From positions 1-64,000 of the forward strand of contig JBMFVE010000002.1 in assembly GCA_049966155.1 (NCBI GenBank): 64,000 nt of DNA. Direction: 5' to 3'. A program made the position numbers and the translations under genes. The stretch is from JBMFVE01 sp049966155 (GTDB lineage: Bacteria; Bacteroidota; Ignavibacteria; Kryptoniales; JAKASW01). Shown here piece by piece: positions 54,046 through 62,715 of this stretch; within the stretch, counting starts at the first letter, position 1, and each line of letters starts with the position of its first letter. The notes beneath the pieces were generated by a model. It was not told the DNA's origin, did no database searches, and was given only the letters and a program-made list of their open reading frames with translations.

Positions 54046-55233
54046 CTATTCACTCCCTGCATAAATTGTAAGCTTTTGTCCTGCCTTAATCTGTTGCGGA
54101 TTATCGAGATTGTTCCATTCAATTAACTGTCGTACTGTAACTGAAAACTGTATGGCAATTCTATCCAAACTATCTCCAGGCCTGACAGTGTAAATAAATT
54201 CCGATGGTTTCCTGGAAGGGTTGGCTGATTTCACAGATTTGTGCGTAGCATTTTTGGACATCTGGTGGTCATCTACATTAATTGAGTAATCTTCAAAACT
54301 TGAAACAGGCTGGGCATATTTTGGAATTTCTACAGCCCATGTCCCGACCGGCAGGCTCCTGTTTATCATCCATGGATTTAGCAATTTTATTTCTTTGTAG
54401 TTTGAACCACGGGATCTGGCCCATGCTGCTATGTCGTCAATCTTGGTGACAACCACAATCTTTGTTTCAGGGTATTGATAAAAATCTGCCGGCGTCAGTT
54501 CGAACCCATAAGCGTGATAATGGGAGAGAATTTCTTTAAGAGCAACAATTCGGAAGACAAACCGGGAAGTCTCTTCATTTAAATAAAGGCTGTAATAATT
54601 GTTGACCATTTGATAATCCATGCTTGCTTTAATGCCATTTAGTCCCATGTTATAAGCTGCTGCAGCAAGTGACCAGCTTCCCAACGATGATCGTAAGTCG
54701 GCAAGCATATTTAAAGCTGCTTCTGTCTCTTTTTGAAAATTAAATCGCTCATCAACGTAATCATTCACAATTAAGCCGTACTGTTTTGCGCTTTCGGGAG
54801 TGAACTGCCAGATCCCTGCTGCCTGTTTGCTCGAGACAACATTTCTCAAAGCGCTCTCAGCGACCGCCAAATACTTTATATCATCAGGCAGATTCTTATC
54901 CTTAAGTTTTTCTTCAATGTATGGGAAATATTTTGTTGTTCGCTTGAGGTCGAGGATAATTTGTCCATCCGAGAGTTCAGTATAAAATGCTTGTTCCATC
55001 CTCTCCCTTACATCCGGCATTTCAAGGGGAACACGCTCGCCACAAAAGGTAAGAGAATCCGGAATGCGATATAATGAGAGACGGCTCACATTTTCAAACC
55101 TTGACCTTTTTTGAGTTTGGGTCAATGCCACCGGTAACAAATTTACATCTCGTGACACGATATCTGCGACAGAAAAGAGTGCTGCCGCAATTATAGCCAC
55201 GGTTAGATTTTCAGGGGTTAGCCTTGTATGCAT
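54046..55233 (-). CDS. MltD-like lytic transglycosylase with LysM domain
   Basis: A 395-residue exported protein. After an N-terminal hydrophobic segment, an SLT domain (about 112-260) has AVAESALRNVVSSKQAAGIWQF with catalytic Glu126, then DERFNFQKETEAALNML and AAAAYNMGLNGI. A single LysM domain (about 347-393: YTVRPGDSLDRIAIQFSV...KAGQKLTIYAG) binds peptidoglycan. It cleaves MurNAc-GlcNAc bonds with 1,6-anhydro formation and fits MltD by architecture. MltD in E. coli carries two or more LysM domains; only one is present here. Confidence 0.93.
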   Translation of the reverse strand: MHTRLTPENLTVAIIAAALFSVADIVSRDVNLLPVALTQTQKRSRFENVSRLSLYRIPDSLTFCGERVPLEMPDVRERMEQAFYTELSDGQIILDLKRTTKYFPYIEEKLKDKNLPDDIKYLAVAESALRNVVSSKQAAGIWQFTPESAKQYGLIVNDYVDERFNFQKETEAALNMLADLRSSLGSWSLAAAAYNMGLNGIKASMDYQMVNNYYSLYLNEETSRFVFRIVALKEILSHYHAYGFELTPADFYQYPETKIVVVTKIDDIAAWARSRGSNYKEIKLLNPWMINRSLPVGTWAVEIPKYAQPVSSFEDYSINVDDHQMSKNATHKSVKSANPSRKPSEFIYTVRPGDSLDRIAIQFSVTVRQLIEWNNLDNPQQIKAGQKLTIYAGSE

Positions 55234-55318
55234 TGAAATACAAAATGTTTAAAACGACCGGCAATGCTGGTTGTTCCGATTGGTTCCGATATGAACTTAC
55301 AAACCTGATTGTTATTAT

Positions 55319-55888
55319 TCATATCCTTCCCTCCAGGAAATTCTTAAGCAAGTTTAATCCATTTTCAGTCATAATCGACTCAGGATGAAACTGTACCCCA
55401 ACTACAGGATACAACTTATGCTTCACAGCCATAATGATATTATCTTCAGTCCATGCAATCACTTCCAAATCTTCAGGTAGGGAATCTCTTTCTATTACTA
55501 GGGAATGGTATCGTGTTGCAGGAAAAGGCATTGGTAATGACGCAAAAATAGATCGGTGAGAATGAAGTATATAGGAGGTTTTGCCATGCACTGGTGCTGG
55601 TGCCTTTACAATATTTGCACCAAAGGCTTCTCCAATTGCCTGGTGCCCCAGGCAGACCCCCAGTATAGGTACTGTTTTACAAAAATGAATTATTGCCTTT
55701 TCAGAGATCCCTGCCTGTCCAGGCGTTGCAGGCCCAGGCGATATAACTATTGCGGATGGATTTAAGCTTTCAATTTGCTCAATGCTGATCTTATCGTTTC
55801 TTACTACCTTTACTTCAGCTCCTAACTGAGATAAATATTGAAAAAGGTTGTAAGTAAATGAGTCGTAATTGTCTATAAGAAGTATCAT
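55319..55888 (-). CDS. trpG: Anthranilate synthase, glutamine amidotransferase subunit
   Basis: A 189-residue class I glutaminase supplying ammonia to TrpE. It has NYDSFTYNLFQYL, SPGPATPGQAG, ILGVCLGHQAIGEAFG with the nucleophile Cys79, and FHPESIMTENG with the His/Glu of the triad. It overlaps trpE by four bases, so the two make a fixed complex. It might also serve PabB, as dual-use TrpG/PabA proteins do; no other trp genes are in the window. Confidence 0.95.
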   Translation of the reverse strand: MILLIDNYDSFTYNLFQYLSQLGAEVKVVRNDKISIEQIESLNPSAIVISPGPATPGQAGISEKAIIHFCKTVPILGVCLGHQAIGEAFGANIVKAPAPVHGKTSYILHSHRSIFASLPMPFPATRYHSLVIERDSLPEDLEVIAWTEDNIIMAVKHKLYPVVGVQFHPESIMTENGLNLLKNFLEGRI

Positions 55889-57408
55889 AATACGAAATCA
55901 GCGCTCGTTCCGGTATTAAATTTAGAAATGATTTCCAATGCTTCAAGGTTTGCTCTCATTTTGTTTATAGACTCATCAAATTCCTTATCTGGATCTGAGT
56001 CATAAACAATTCCTGCTCCAGCTTGCAGGTAAGCTTTCCCTTTATTCAGGACGAACGTGCGGATGGCAATACAGGTGTCCATATTACCATTAAAATCGAT
56101 ATATCCCACGGCACCACCGTAAACGCCTCGAGCAAGATGCTCAAGTTCTGAAATAATTTGCATTGCTCGAACTTTTGGGGCTCCGCTTAAGGTCCCTGCC
56201 GGGAAGCACGCCTTTAAAGTGTCCACAGCGTCATAGTTTTCTTGAGTCCTTCCCGTGATCCGTGTGACAATATGCATCACATGAGAAAATTTCTCTATGT
56301 GCATAAAGTCATGTACCGCCACGCTACCTGGCTCGGCAACCCGACCTATATCATTTCTTCCGAGGTCCACAAGCATTACATGCTCTGCACGCTCTTTTTC
56401 GTCTGTGATTAGTTCATGTTCCAATGCAGCATCTTCTTCTTCAGAAAGTCCACGCTTCCTTGTTCCAGCTATTGGCCTCGTCTCCACGGTTCTTCCCTCC
56501 TTTCTGACAAACATTTCAGGAGAAGAACCAATAACATAAACATCTGATTCAGATGAGTCCTCCAGATAAAACATATAGGGTGACGGATTTAAAGCTCTAA
56601 CTGCTCGATAAAGGATAAATGGATCTCCTTCATATTTAAACTCAGCTCTCTGTGACAGAACCACCTGGAATATATCACCTTCTATTATATAGTTCTTTGC
56701 CCTTCTGACTTCATTTAAAAAATCATCGCGGGATGTGGGTATATGCACCTCTGTTGTTTTATTGAAAGCCCTGTTGTTCAATGGAGCCGGCTCGTTGAGT
56801 GATTTGATTATTTCCGTGGTTTGAAATATTCTTTCATCGAGCAGCTTGTCCAGATTGTTCCTGTCAGCATTAAGTGGCACAAGGTTGACGACCAGAATTC
56901 GCCGTCTTAAATTGTCTACTGCTACAACTGTCTCATAAAAATTAAGATAAATATCAGGAGTAGCTGTGTCTGCTGGTGGCAGCTTGATCTCTTCAATATA
57001 TTTAATTGAATCGTATCCAAAGTATCCGACCGCCCCGCCGACAAGTCGAGGAAGAGACGTGACTGGAGCCACCCTGTATTTTTGCAGCTGGCTTTTTAAG
57101 AGTTCAAAAGGATCACCGTGAAATGTATCTTTTTCATCTTTCCATTGAATTGTCGTTGTCCAGTCTTTTGCAATAAAGGTTCCTACAGGATTAATACCTA
57201 TGAAAGAATAGCGGCCAACATGCTGACCACCCTCAGCGCTTTCCAGAAGAAAACTCTTTTTACCGAGCTGACGCAGTTTTTTGTAAAGAGATACCGGTGT
57301 ATCCAGATCGTAAAATAATTCGGTGATAACCGGATAGTGGGTATATCCCTGTTCAGCTGCCTGATACAATTTCTCCCTGAGGGTATTGCGGTCAATTACT
57401 GTATCCAT
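55885..57408 (-). CDS. trpE: Anthranilate synthase, component I
   Basis: Converts chorismate to anthranilate. The 507-residue chorismate-binding enzyme has SFLLESAEGG near the N-terminus (the LLES motif of tryptophan feedback in TrpE), YMFYLEDSSESDVYVIGSSPEM, RPIAGTRKRG, LVDLGRNDIGRV, PAGTLSGAPKVRAM and AGAGIVYDSDPDKE. The LLES motif and the TLSGAPKVRAM stretch favour TrpE over PabB. It is coupled to trpG by ATGA and lies 20 bp from the threonine aldolase gene. Confidence 0.94.
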   Translation of the reverse strand: MDTVIDRNTLREKLYQAAEQGYTHYPVITELFYDLDTPVSLYKKLRQLGKKSFLLESAEGGQHVGRYSFIGINPVGTFIAKDWTTTIQWKDEKDTFHGDPFELLKSQLQKYRVAPVTSLPRLVGGAVGYFGYDSIKYIEEIKLPPADTATPDIYLNFYETVVAVDNLRRRILVVNLVPLNADRNNLDKLLDERIFQTTEIIKSLNEPAPLNNRAFNKTTEVHIPTSRDDFLNEVRRAKNYIIEGDIFQVVLSQRAEFKYEGDPFILYRAVRALNPSPYMFYLEDSSESDVYVIGSSPEMFVRKEGRTVETRPIAGTRKRGLSEEEDAALEHELITDEKERAEHVMLVDLGRNDIGRVAEPGSVAVHDFMHIEKFSHVMHIVTRITGRTQENYDAVDTLKACFPAGTLSGAPKVRAMQIISELEHLARGVYGGAVGYIDFNGNMDTCIAIRTFVLNKGKAYLQAGAGIVYDSDPDKEFDESINKMRANLEALEIISKFNTGTSADFVL

Positions 57409-57428
57409 TAGTCTTTGGACATGCCTCT

Positions 57429-58469
57429 TTAATTTTTGTACTTAGCAATTTTCTCCGCTGCTGTTTTAACCTGTTCTCTGGAAACATCGAGATGAGTCAC
57501 AGCTCTGATTTTTCCTGCAGACCCGGCCGAGAGCAAGACACCGTTTTTCTTCATTTCTGCAATGAATTCTTCAGCACTCATGGTGTTAGATATGTATTTA
57601 AATATAACTATGTTAGTGTCGACGTGATCTACACTGACCTCAATTCTGGGAGATTCAGCAATGATGCGTGCAAACATCTTTGCGTTTTCATGGTCCTCAG
57701 CAAGTCGTTCAATATTATGATCAATTGCATAAAGTCCTGCGGCGGCAAGAATCCCTGCCTGACGCATTCCACCACCAAATATTTTTCTGAACCGGCGTGC
57801 AAGTGAAATATATTCCCTGGATCCTGCCAGAACAGAACCAACAGGGGCGCCCAGTCCTTTTGAAAGACAAACAGATACCGAGTCGAAATGTCTGGCATAT
57901 TCTTTCAACGGGATTCCGGAGGCGACGCTTGCGTTCCACAGGCGAGCGCCATCAAGGTGAAATTTTAAGTTGTGACGCCTTACAACAGCTTCTATTTCTA
58001 CAATTTTTTGTAATGGATAAATTGTCCCTCCACCCCGGTTGTGAGTGTTTTCCAGGCAAACTAATTTTGTCGGCATCATATAATAAACTGTGGGACGAAT
58101 TGCTGCTTCTACCTGGCTGGCATCTATAATTCCGCGTGTGCCTGGGATGGGGTTCAACTGGACACCGGACAGCAGAGATGGTGCGGCAGTTTCATAATTA
58201 AATATATGGCTTTCCCTCTCCACGATTACTTCATCGCCGGGTATGGTATGGGTCTTCAACGCAACCTGATTTGACATTACTCCACTGGCCATATACAATC
58301 CTGCTTCTTTTCCAAGCATATCTGCAACTCTTTCTTCAAGAAGATTTACAGTTGGATCTTCTCCAAAAACATCATCTCCTACTTCGGCGTAAGCCATTGC
58401 CTTCCGCATGTCATTGCTGGGTTTTGTAACTGTGTCGCTGCGCAAATCAATTGTTTCCATGGATTTCAT
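57429..58469 (-). CDS. ltaE: Low-specificity L-threonine aldolase
   Basis: Cleaves L-threonine/allo-threonine to glycine and acetaldehyde. I prefer ATG 58469 (MKSMETIDLRSDTV), preceded by AAAGGTG; a longer start at 58514 would extend into lnt. The 346-residue fold-type I PLP enzyme has DLRSDTVTKPS, GDDVFGEDPTVN, CLENTHNRGGGTIYPL, HLDGARLWNA and the PLP Lys in SKGLGAPVGS. These are characteristic of the family. It lies four bases after lnt's stop. Confidence 0.94.
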   Translation of the reverse strand: MKSMETIDLRSDTVTKPSNDMRKAMAYAEVGDDVFGEDPTVNLLEERVADMLGKEAGLYMASGVMSNQVALKTHTIPGDEVIVERESHIFNYETAAPSLLSGVQLNPIPGTRGIIDASQVEAAIRPTVYYMMPTKLVCLENTHNRGGGTIYPLQKIVEIEAVVRRHNLKFHLDGARLWNASVASGIPLKEYARHFDSVSVCLSKGLGAPVGSVLAGSREYISLARRFRKIFGGGMRQAGILAAAGLYAIDHNIERLAEDHENAKMFARIIAESPRIEVSVDHVDTNIVIFKYISNTMSAEEFIAEMKKNGVLLSAGSAGKIRAVTHLDVSREQVKTAAEKIAKYKN

Positions 58470-58473
58470 CGAA

Positions 58474-60099
58474 TCATACACCTTTTTTGTAGAACAATTT
58501 AATAAAAATGGCAATTACAAGAGATACTAATGTAATAGTATCTGCAAGCCATCCAATCCAGTCACCGTGCACTGAATAAAAAGTTAACGATTTCATCAAA
58601 GGGATATTCTCAAGGATTGTAGCTCTTGTATTGTAAACAGTTGGACTTCCAATGAATTTTCCATATGGATCAATAAATTCAGATATTCCTGTGTTTGCCG
58701 ATCGGACCACAGCTCTTCTGTTCTCCACAGCGCGGAATATTGCATAAGCTGCATGCTGATATGGTCCAGAGGTGTTTCCGTACCAGCCGTCATTTGTTAT
58801 AACCACAAGGAATTCCGCCCCTTTTTTAACAAACTTTCTTACATAGTCGCCAAAAATACTTTCGTAACAAATAACAACAGAAAATCGTACATCAGTTTTA
58901 GTTTTAAAGACCGTTGTATCGGTTCCGACGGCCCAATTGCTTATTCCAACCCCCCATTCAAGCGGTTTGATCAGGAATGAAAAATGGTCTGCATAAGGGA
59001 TCCTTTCAGCGAAAGGTACCAGGATAATCTTGCCGTATGTTTGACTGACCCCTTTCCCTGGTTCAAAAAGTGCTGCTCCATTATAAGCATCATAGTACCG
59101 TCTGCTCATTTCATCATAATGGCTGCTGGGTCTGTGCATGGCGTCTTCTGGATAATACCTGGCAAGTGGAACTCCAGTAATAAGAGAAGTATTTGTGGAA
59201 TTGATAAAAGAATTAAGTTGACTGCGGTAATAGGAAAAGGTTGGAAGAAGGATGTAAAATGGTATGGCAGTCTCAGGCCAGACTACGAGCGAAGGATGTT
59301 TGTCAGCAATAGATTCCGTTTGATTCTCATACTCCTGGAGAATTTGCAGGGGGTCACCACTCCATTTTGCATAGGGATCTATGTTTGGCTGGATAACTGC
59401 CACTTTGTAATCAAATGGAGGGAGTTTAGCACTGGCAATTTTAAATGATCCGTATATTGCAGGCCCGATCCAGACAATAATAGTCAGGGATATCGTAAGA
59501 AATAAACGTCTCAGATCAACTCTCTCTTGGGAAATAAATTCCATCAGTATGAGGAAAGTCAGCACATTAACAACAAGGATATGAAGTGATACCCCAAGTA
59601 CGCCTGTGTACTCCGAAAACTGGATTTCTCTAAGGTTGTAAGATTGTGAGTAACCAATTGTCAGCCATGGAAAAGCAATTTGGGTGATAGAATGAATATG
59701 CTCATATGCAATGTAAATAAGGGGAAAAAGGAAAGTTGAATATTTCCCTATATGGTTTTTAACAAATTTGTAAACAAGAAAAGGAACAGTAAAGAATAGT
59801 GGGTGTCCCAGAACCAGTGCAGCTCCGCCAATCATCATAAAGGGATCAGTTTCCTTAGACCATCCGCCAACCCAGTAAATTGTGATGATGTTAAAGATGA
59901 GAAATCCAGTATATGAAAGCTTGAAAGTATCTGAGTAGCTCTTAGTTGAATTAAGTGCAAATAGGGCTGGTATAAACGAGACAAAAGCAACCCACCCCAA
60001 TTTTAAAGGAGGAAAAGCCACACCCAGGAGAAATCCTGTTGTACAAAAAAGGAAGAGTTCTTTTCGAAATTCAGGATTGTGCCTGATTGAGGATAACAC
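58474..60099 (-). CDS. lnt: Apolipoprotein N-acyltransferase
   Basis: Adds the third acyl chain to lipoproteins in the inner membrane. The 541-residue protein has about eight membrane segments (about 13-210) and a nitrilase-like periplasmic domain with the catalytic Glu276 (VVWPETAIPF), Lys357 (YGKIILVPFAERIP) and Cys411 (SVVICYESIFGD). All three active-site residues are present. A hydrophobic C-terminal segment anchors the domain. The gene sits 11 bp from the PHP protein, and ltaE starts five bases past its stop. Confidence 0.95.
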   Translation of the reverse strand: MLSSIRHNPEFRKELFLFCTTGFLLGVAFPPLKLGWVAFVSFIPALFALNSTKSYSDTFKLSYTGFLIFNIITIYWVGGWSKETDPFMMIGGAALVLGHPLFFTVPFLVYKFVKNHIGKYSTFLFPLIYIAYEHIHSITQIAFPWLTIGYSQSYNLREIQFSEYTGVLGVSLHILVVNVLTFLILMEFISQERVDLRRLFLTISLTIIVWIGPAIYGSFKIASAKLPPFDYKVAVIQPNIDPYAKWSGDPLQILQEYENQTESIADKHPSLVVWPETAIPFYILLPTFSYYRSQLNSFINSTNTSLITGVPLARYYPEDAMHRPSSHYDEMSRRYYDAYNGAALFEPGKGVSQTYGKIILVPFAERIPYADHFSFLIKPLEWGVGISNWAVGTDTTVFKTKTDVRFSVVICYESIFGDYVRKFVKKGAEFLVVITNDGWYGNTSGPYQHAAYAIFRAVENRRAVVRSANTGISEFIDPYGKFIGSPTVYNTRATILENIPLMKSLTFYSVHGDWIGWLADTITLVSLVIAIFIKLFYKKGV

Positions 60100-60110
60100 A
60101 GTAAAATTAT

Positions 60111-61310
60111 TTATTTATAAAGATAAATTGGGTTAGAAATAATCCAGGGAAATTTACGTTTGACAAAAAACGGCAGCATTATTCGTGTTTGAAAGACAAC
60201 CACCCGGTAAGCACCCGGTGATTCAGTATGGAGCTGAATACTTCCCCTGTTATCCACCCTTTTTACTATTGCTCCATCCTTAAAAATATAAGCTATAACA
60301 TTGTCACTGTCAGGAATCGAAACAGAAAGGGTGGCGGCCGTTGTAAGCTTAAGACTGTCGCCCATTATAGCTCTGGATGTATCTGAAAAGGCAGTGAACA
60401 GGAATCCTCTGGCATTTTCAATGCCAGTAAAGGCTACAAAACAGTTTCCATTTTTTATGGCTTTCAATGTCAGTTCCCTGTCATGCTGGTACAGTCCGTT
60501 AAAAGGAGTCCGAGTTACAATTATAGTATGGAGGAGATTAAAAAGGCTGACATACCGCGGGAAGTGATAAACTGCCCTCCCTATTTTTACGTTTGCATGT
60601 GCATCAAGTGAACCTATGCCGACGACTTTTCTTGATAAATTCAATTGGTCAAACTTTTTCATTTCAGCAGCCGGGTATTCAAGAATGTAATTCAGTGCCT
60701 GCCCCTGGAATATGTAAACAATGACAGCTGCAATTAACTTATTAATTTTAAAAAAATTTAAATTTGATCTCCATGCTTCATCAAAGTTGTAGAGTTCTAT
60801 CCCTGTAAATTTTCCAATATTCCAGTTGTCCCATTTTAAAGTTTTGCGAGGATGATAAATGTGAGCTAAAATGGTCATATCACCTTTCCTTACGGCGTCA
60901 TTAAAGACCGAGTCTGATGAAATTCCGTTTCGTGGAACCAATGGGATGCTATCCCCAATAACCAGAAAATGGCCATGTTCCCCATCAGTGGAAATTTCCA
61001 CTGCGGGGATGATCAACGTCATTCCAAATCGCCTTGCAAGTGAATCCTTCATGGGCTGAACTGTATTATGGTCTGTGATAATGGCAAAATGAAGTCCGAG
61101 TGAATCACAAATTTCTCCAATTTCCTGATATGTACCGCTCCCATCAGAATATGTTGTATGGACATGTATAACCCCTGAATATTCATGATACTCCCCAAAA
61201 TTAACTCCAGCTTCTCTCTCGATGTGATAGGTAAGGAGGTCGTTGCCAATTGAGACCAGCAAAATTGCTCCAATTATAATCCCGAACCAGGCTGCTATCT
61301 TATTTGCCAT
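60111..61310 (-). CDS. Membrane-tethered PHP-domain phosphoesterase
   Basis: ATG 61310 is preferred, because it gives an N-terminal hydrophobic anchor (about 5-25, FGIIIGAILLVSIGNDLL) and overlaps the dedA stop by only 11 bases; ATG 61352 would add residues of low hydrophobicity. The PHP domain has HVHTTYSDGSGTYQE (metal-binding HxH), IITDHNT, and further His/Glu at VEISTDGEHGHF, ILAHIYHPRK and GSLDAHAN. It probably hydrolyses a phosphate ester outside the cytoplasm. No substrate is known. About 399 residues. Confidence 0.85.
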   Translation of the reverse strand: MANKIAAWFGIIIGAILLVSIGNDLLTYHIEREAGVNFGEYHEYSGVIHVHTTYSDGSGTYQEIGEICDSLGLHFAIITDHNTVQPMKDSLARRFGMTLIIPAVEISTDGEHGHFLVIGDSIPLVPRNGISSDSVFNDAVRKGDMTILAHIYHPRKTLKWDNWNIGKFTGIELYNFDEAWRSNLNFFKINKLIAAVIVYIFQGQALNYILEYPAAEMKKFDQLNLSRKVVGIGSLDAHANVKIGRAVYHFPRYVSLFNLLHTIIVTRTPFNGLYQHDRELTLKAIKNGNCFVAFTGIENARGFLFTAFSDTSRAIMGDSLKLTTAATLSVSIPDSDNVIAYIFKDGAIVKRVDNRGSIQLHTESPGAYRVVVFQTRIMLPFFVKRKFPWIISNPIYLYK

Positions 61311-61914
61311 GTCTTTTGCGATAAAAATATCGGATGATGAAGAACAGTGCAATAGCTATTATAAGCAAAAGAACAGTGCTGCTGTAATATTCGAGATAGT
61401 TTTTCACCACCTTCCAGTTTGCACCAAGAATAGACCCCGAATAAATTAATATACTGTTCCATACAGAGGCGCTTACAATGCAGAGTAACAAAGTGGGTCC
61501 TGCCGAAAGTTTGGACAGGCCGGCAAAAAAAGACACAACTGCACGTGTCCCGGAAAGGAAACGGTTAGCTGCTACAATTCCATATCCATACGTTCCGAAC
61601 CATTTCTCCACCCTTTTCATTTGATCCAATGGGATAAACCGGAGTCGTCCTGAGTCAAGTATTTTGCGTCCGAACATATACCCAATCCAGTACATAACTG
61701 AAAATCCAGTAGCGCTTCCGGCTGTTGAAATAAGTATTGTGGTTATAAAACTTAATTTTCCAAATCCTACAAGTGAACCGGCAAATGCGATAACAAGGTC
61801 ACTGGGAGATGGTGGGAAGAGGTTTTCAATGAATGCAAAGAAGAAAACCGTAAAATAAAGGTAAGTTGCATCTACTGAGTTGAGTGAAGCTATTACGCTA
61901 TCAATTGAAGTCAC
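61300..61914 (-). CDS. DedA-family membrane protein
   Basis: A 204-residue SNARE-associated/DedA protein with about five hydrophobic segments, FFAFIENLFPPSPSDLVIAFAGSLVG, TGFSVMYWIGYMFGRKIL, and FGTYGYGIVAANRFLSGTRAVVSFFAGLSKL with the conserved Arg. DedA proteins flip or translocate undecaprenyl phosphate and other lipids (for example UptA, DedA). It overlaps ispF by four bases and the PHP gene by eleven, forming one transcript with them. Confidence 0.92.
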   Translation of the reverse strand: MTSIDSVIASLNSVDATYLYFTVFFFAFIENLFPPSPSDLVIAFAGSLVGFGKLSFITTILISTAGSATGFSVMYWIGYMFGRKILDSGRLRFIPLDQMKRVEKWFGTYGYGIVAANRFLSGTRAVVSFFAGLSKLSAGPTLLLCIVSASVWNSILIYSGSILGANWKVVKNYLEYYSSTVLLLIIAIALFFIIRYFYRKRHGK

Positions 61915-62378
61915 TGCTCGTCCATTAGAATGCTGGCATAGCAGGCAATAGCTGAACCGTTGATGCCAGTGCCTTCCGTCGTTTTAGCTTTTACTGATAC
62001 TCTATCAGTACTGATAGAGCATAAATGAGAAATTGAATCACGTAGTTTTTGATAAATTGGTTCGAGCTTGGGTTTATCAGCTACTATCACCAGGTCAATG
62101 TTCACGAGGGAAAATCCTTTCTCGTTAGCTTTCGAAAGTGCGAATTCCAAAATTTTACTGCTCTCAATTCCTGAAATTAAAGGGTCGGTGTCCTTAAAGT
62201 ATGTTCCAATATCCCCACTTGCTGCTGCACCAAGAATTGCATCGGCCAGCGCATGGAGAACTACATCGCCATCTGAATGTCCCAGCAAACCCATGTTAAA
62301 GTCTATGGATATGCCGCCAAGTTGAAGTTTTCGTCCCTCAACCAACTGATGTGCATCAAATCCGAATCCCACTCTCAT
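61911..62378 (-). CDS. ispF: 2-C-methyl-D-erythritol 2,4-cyclodiphosphate synthase
   Basis: MEP-pathway enzyme of isoprenoid precursor synthesis. The 155-residue protein has GFDAHQL (Asp8 and His10, metal ligands), LGHSDGDVVLHALADAILGAA with the His ligand, DIGTYFKDTDP and ATTEGTG (as KAKTTEGTGINGSAIACYASI). Usual length is 155-160. It overlaps acyP (TAATG-type, 4 bp) and dedA. Isoprenoid and undecaprenyl functions meet here, as dedA is next. Confidence 0.97.
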   Translation of the reverse strand: MRVGFGFDAHQLVEGRKLQLGGISIDFNMGLLGHSDGDVVLHALADAILGAAASGDIGTYFKDTDPLISGIESSKILEFALSKANEKGFSLVNIDLVIVADKPKLEPIYQKLRDSISHLCSISTDRVSVKAKTTEGTGINGSAIACYASILMDEQ

Positions 62379-62653
62379 AGCGTTATCTCAAAATTTGAAA
62401 ATTCATTCGTGGGTATTTCCCAGTCAACTTCCACGCCTGTGACATGTGCAGAAACTGGACCGCGGCGGAGTTCTTTTATAAACTCCTCAATTAAGCCGTG
62501 GTTTCCTTCAACCACGACTTCAACACGGCCATCAGATAAGTTCTTAACGTATCCTTTCAAATTGTATGCTCTTGCGTGCTTATAAGCAAAATATCTATAT
62601 CCAACACCTTGAACAGCGCCTGTAACAATTATATGAGCTCTTCTGTCAAACAT
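62375..62653 (-). CDS. acyP: Acylphosphatase
   Basis: Hydrolyses carboxyl-phosphate bonds. ATG 62653 (MFDRRAHIIV) is preferred to the TTG 62665, giving 92 residues, the usual length. It has GAVQGVGYRYFAYKHA with the phosphate-binding Arg20 and GYVKNLSDGRVEVVVEG with the catalytic Asn38 (numbering from the preferred start). No clear ribosome-binding site was seen. It overlaps ispF by four bases. Confidence 0.95.
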   Translation of the reverse strand: MFDRRAHIIVTGAVQGVGYRYFAYKHARAYNLKGYVKNLSDGRVEVVVEGNHGLIEEFIKELRRGPVSAHVTGVEVDWEIPTNEFSNFEITL

Positions 62654-62715
62654 TTGTTCAAACAAAAATTTTCTTTAAATCTACCAAATATTCTTTGAAA
62701 TAAAACGGCTCCATT

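Noticed and set aside
55885..57408. Reading the gene as pabB
   Set aside because: The LLES feedback motif and the TLSGAPKVRAM stretch point to TrpE.
58984..59448. Open frame of about 150 codons antisense to lnt
   Set aside because: It is entirely inside lnt, which has all its catalytic residues; no independent support.
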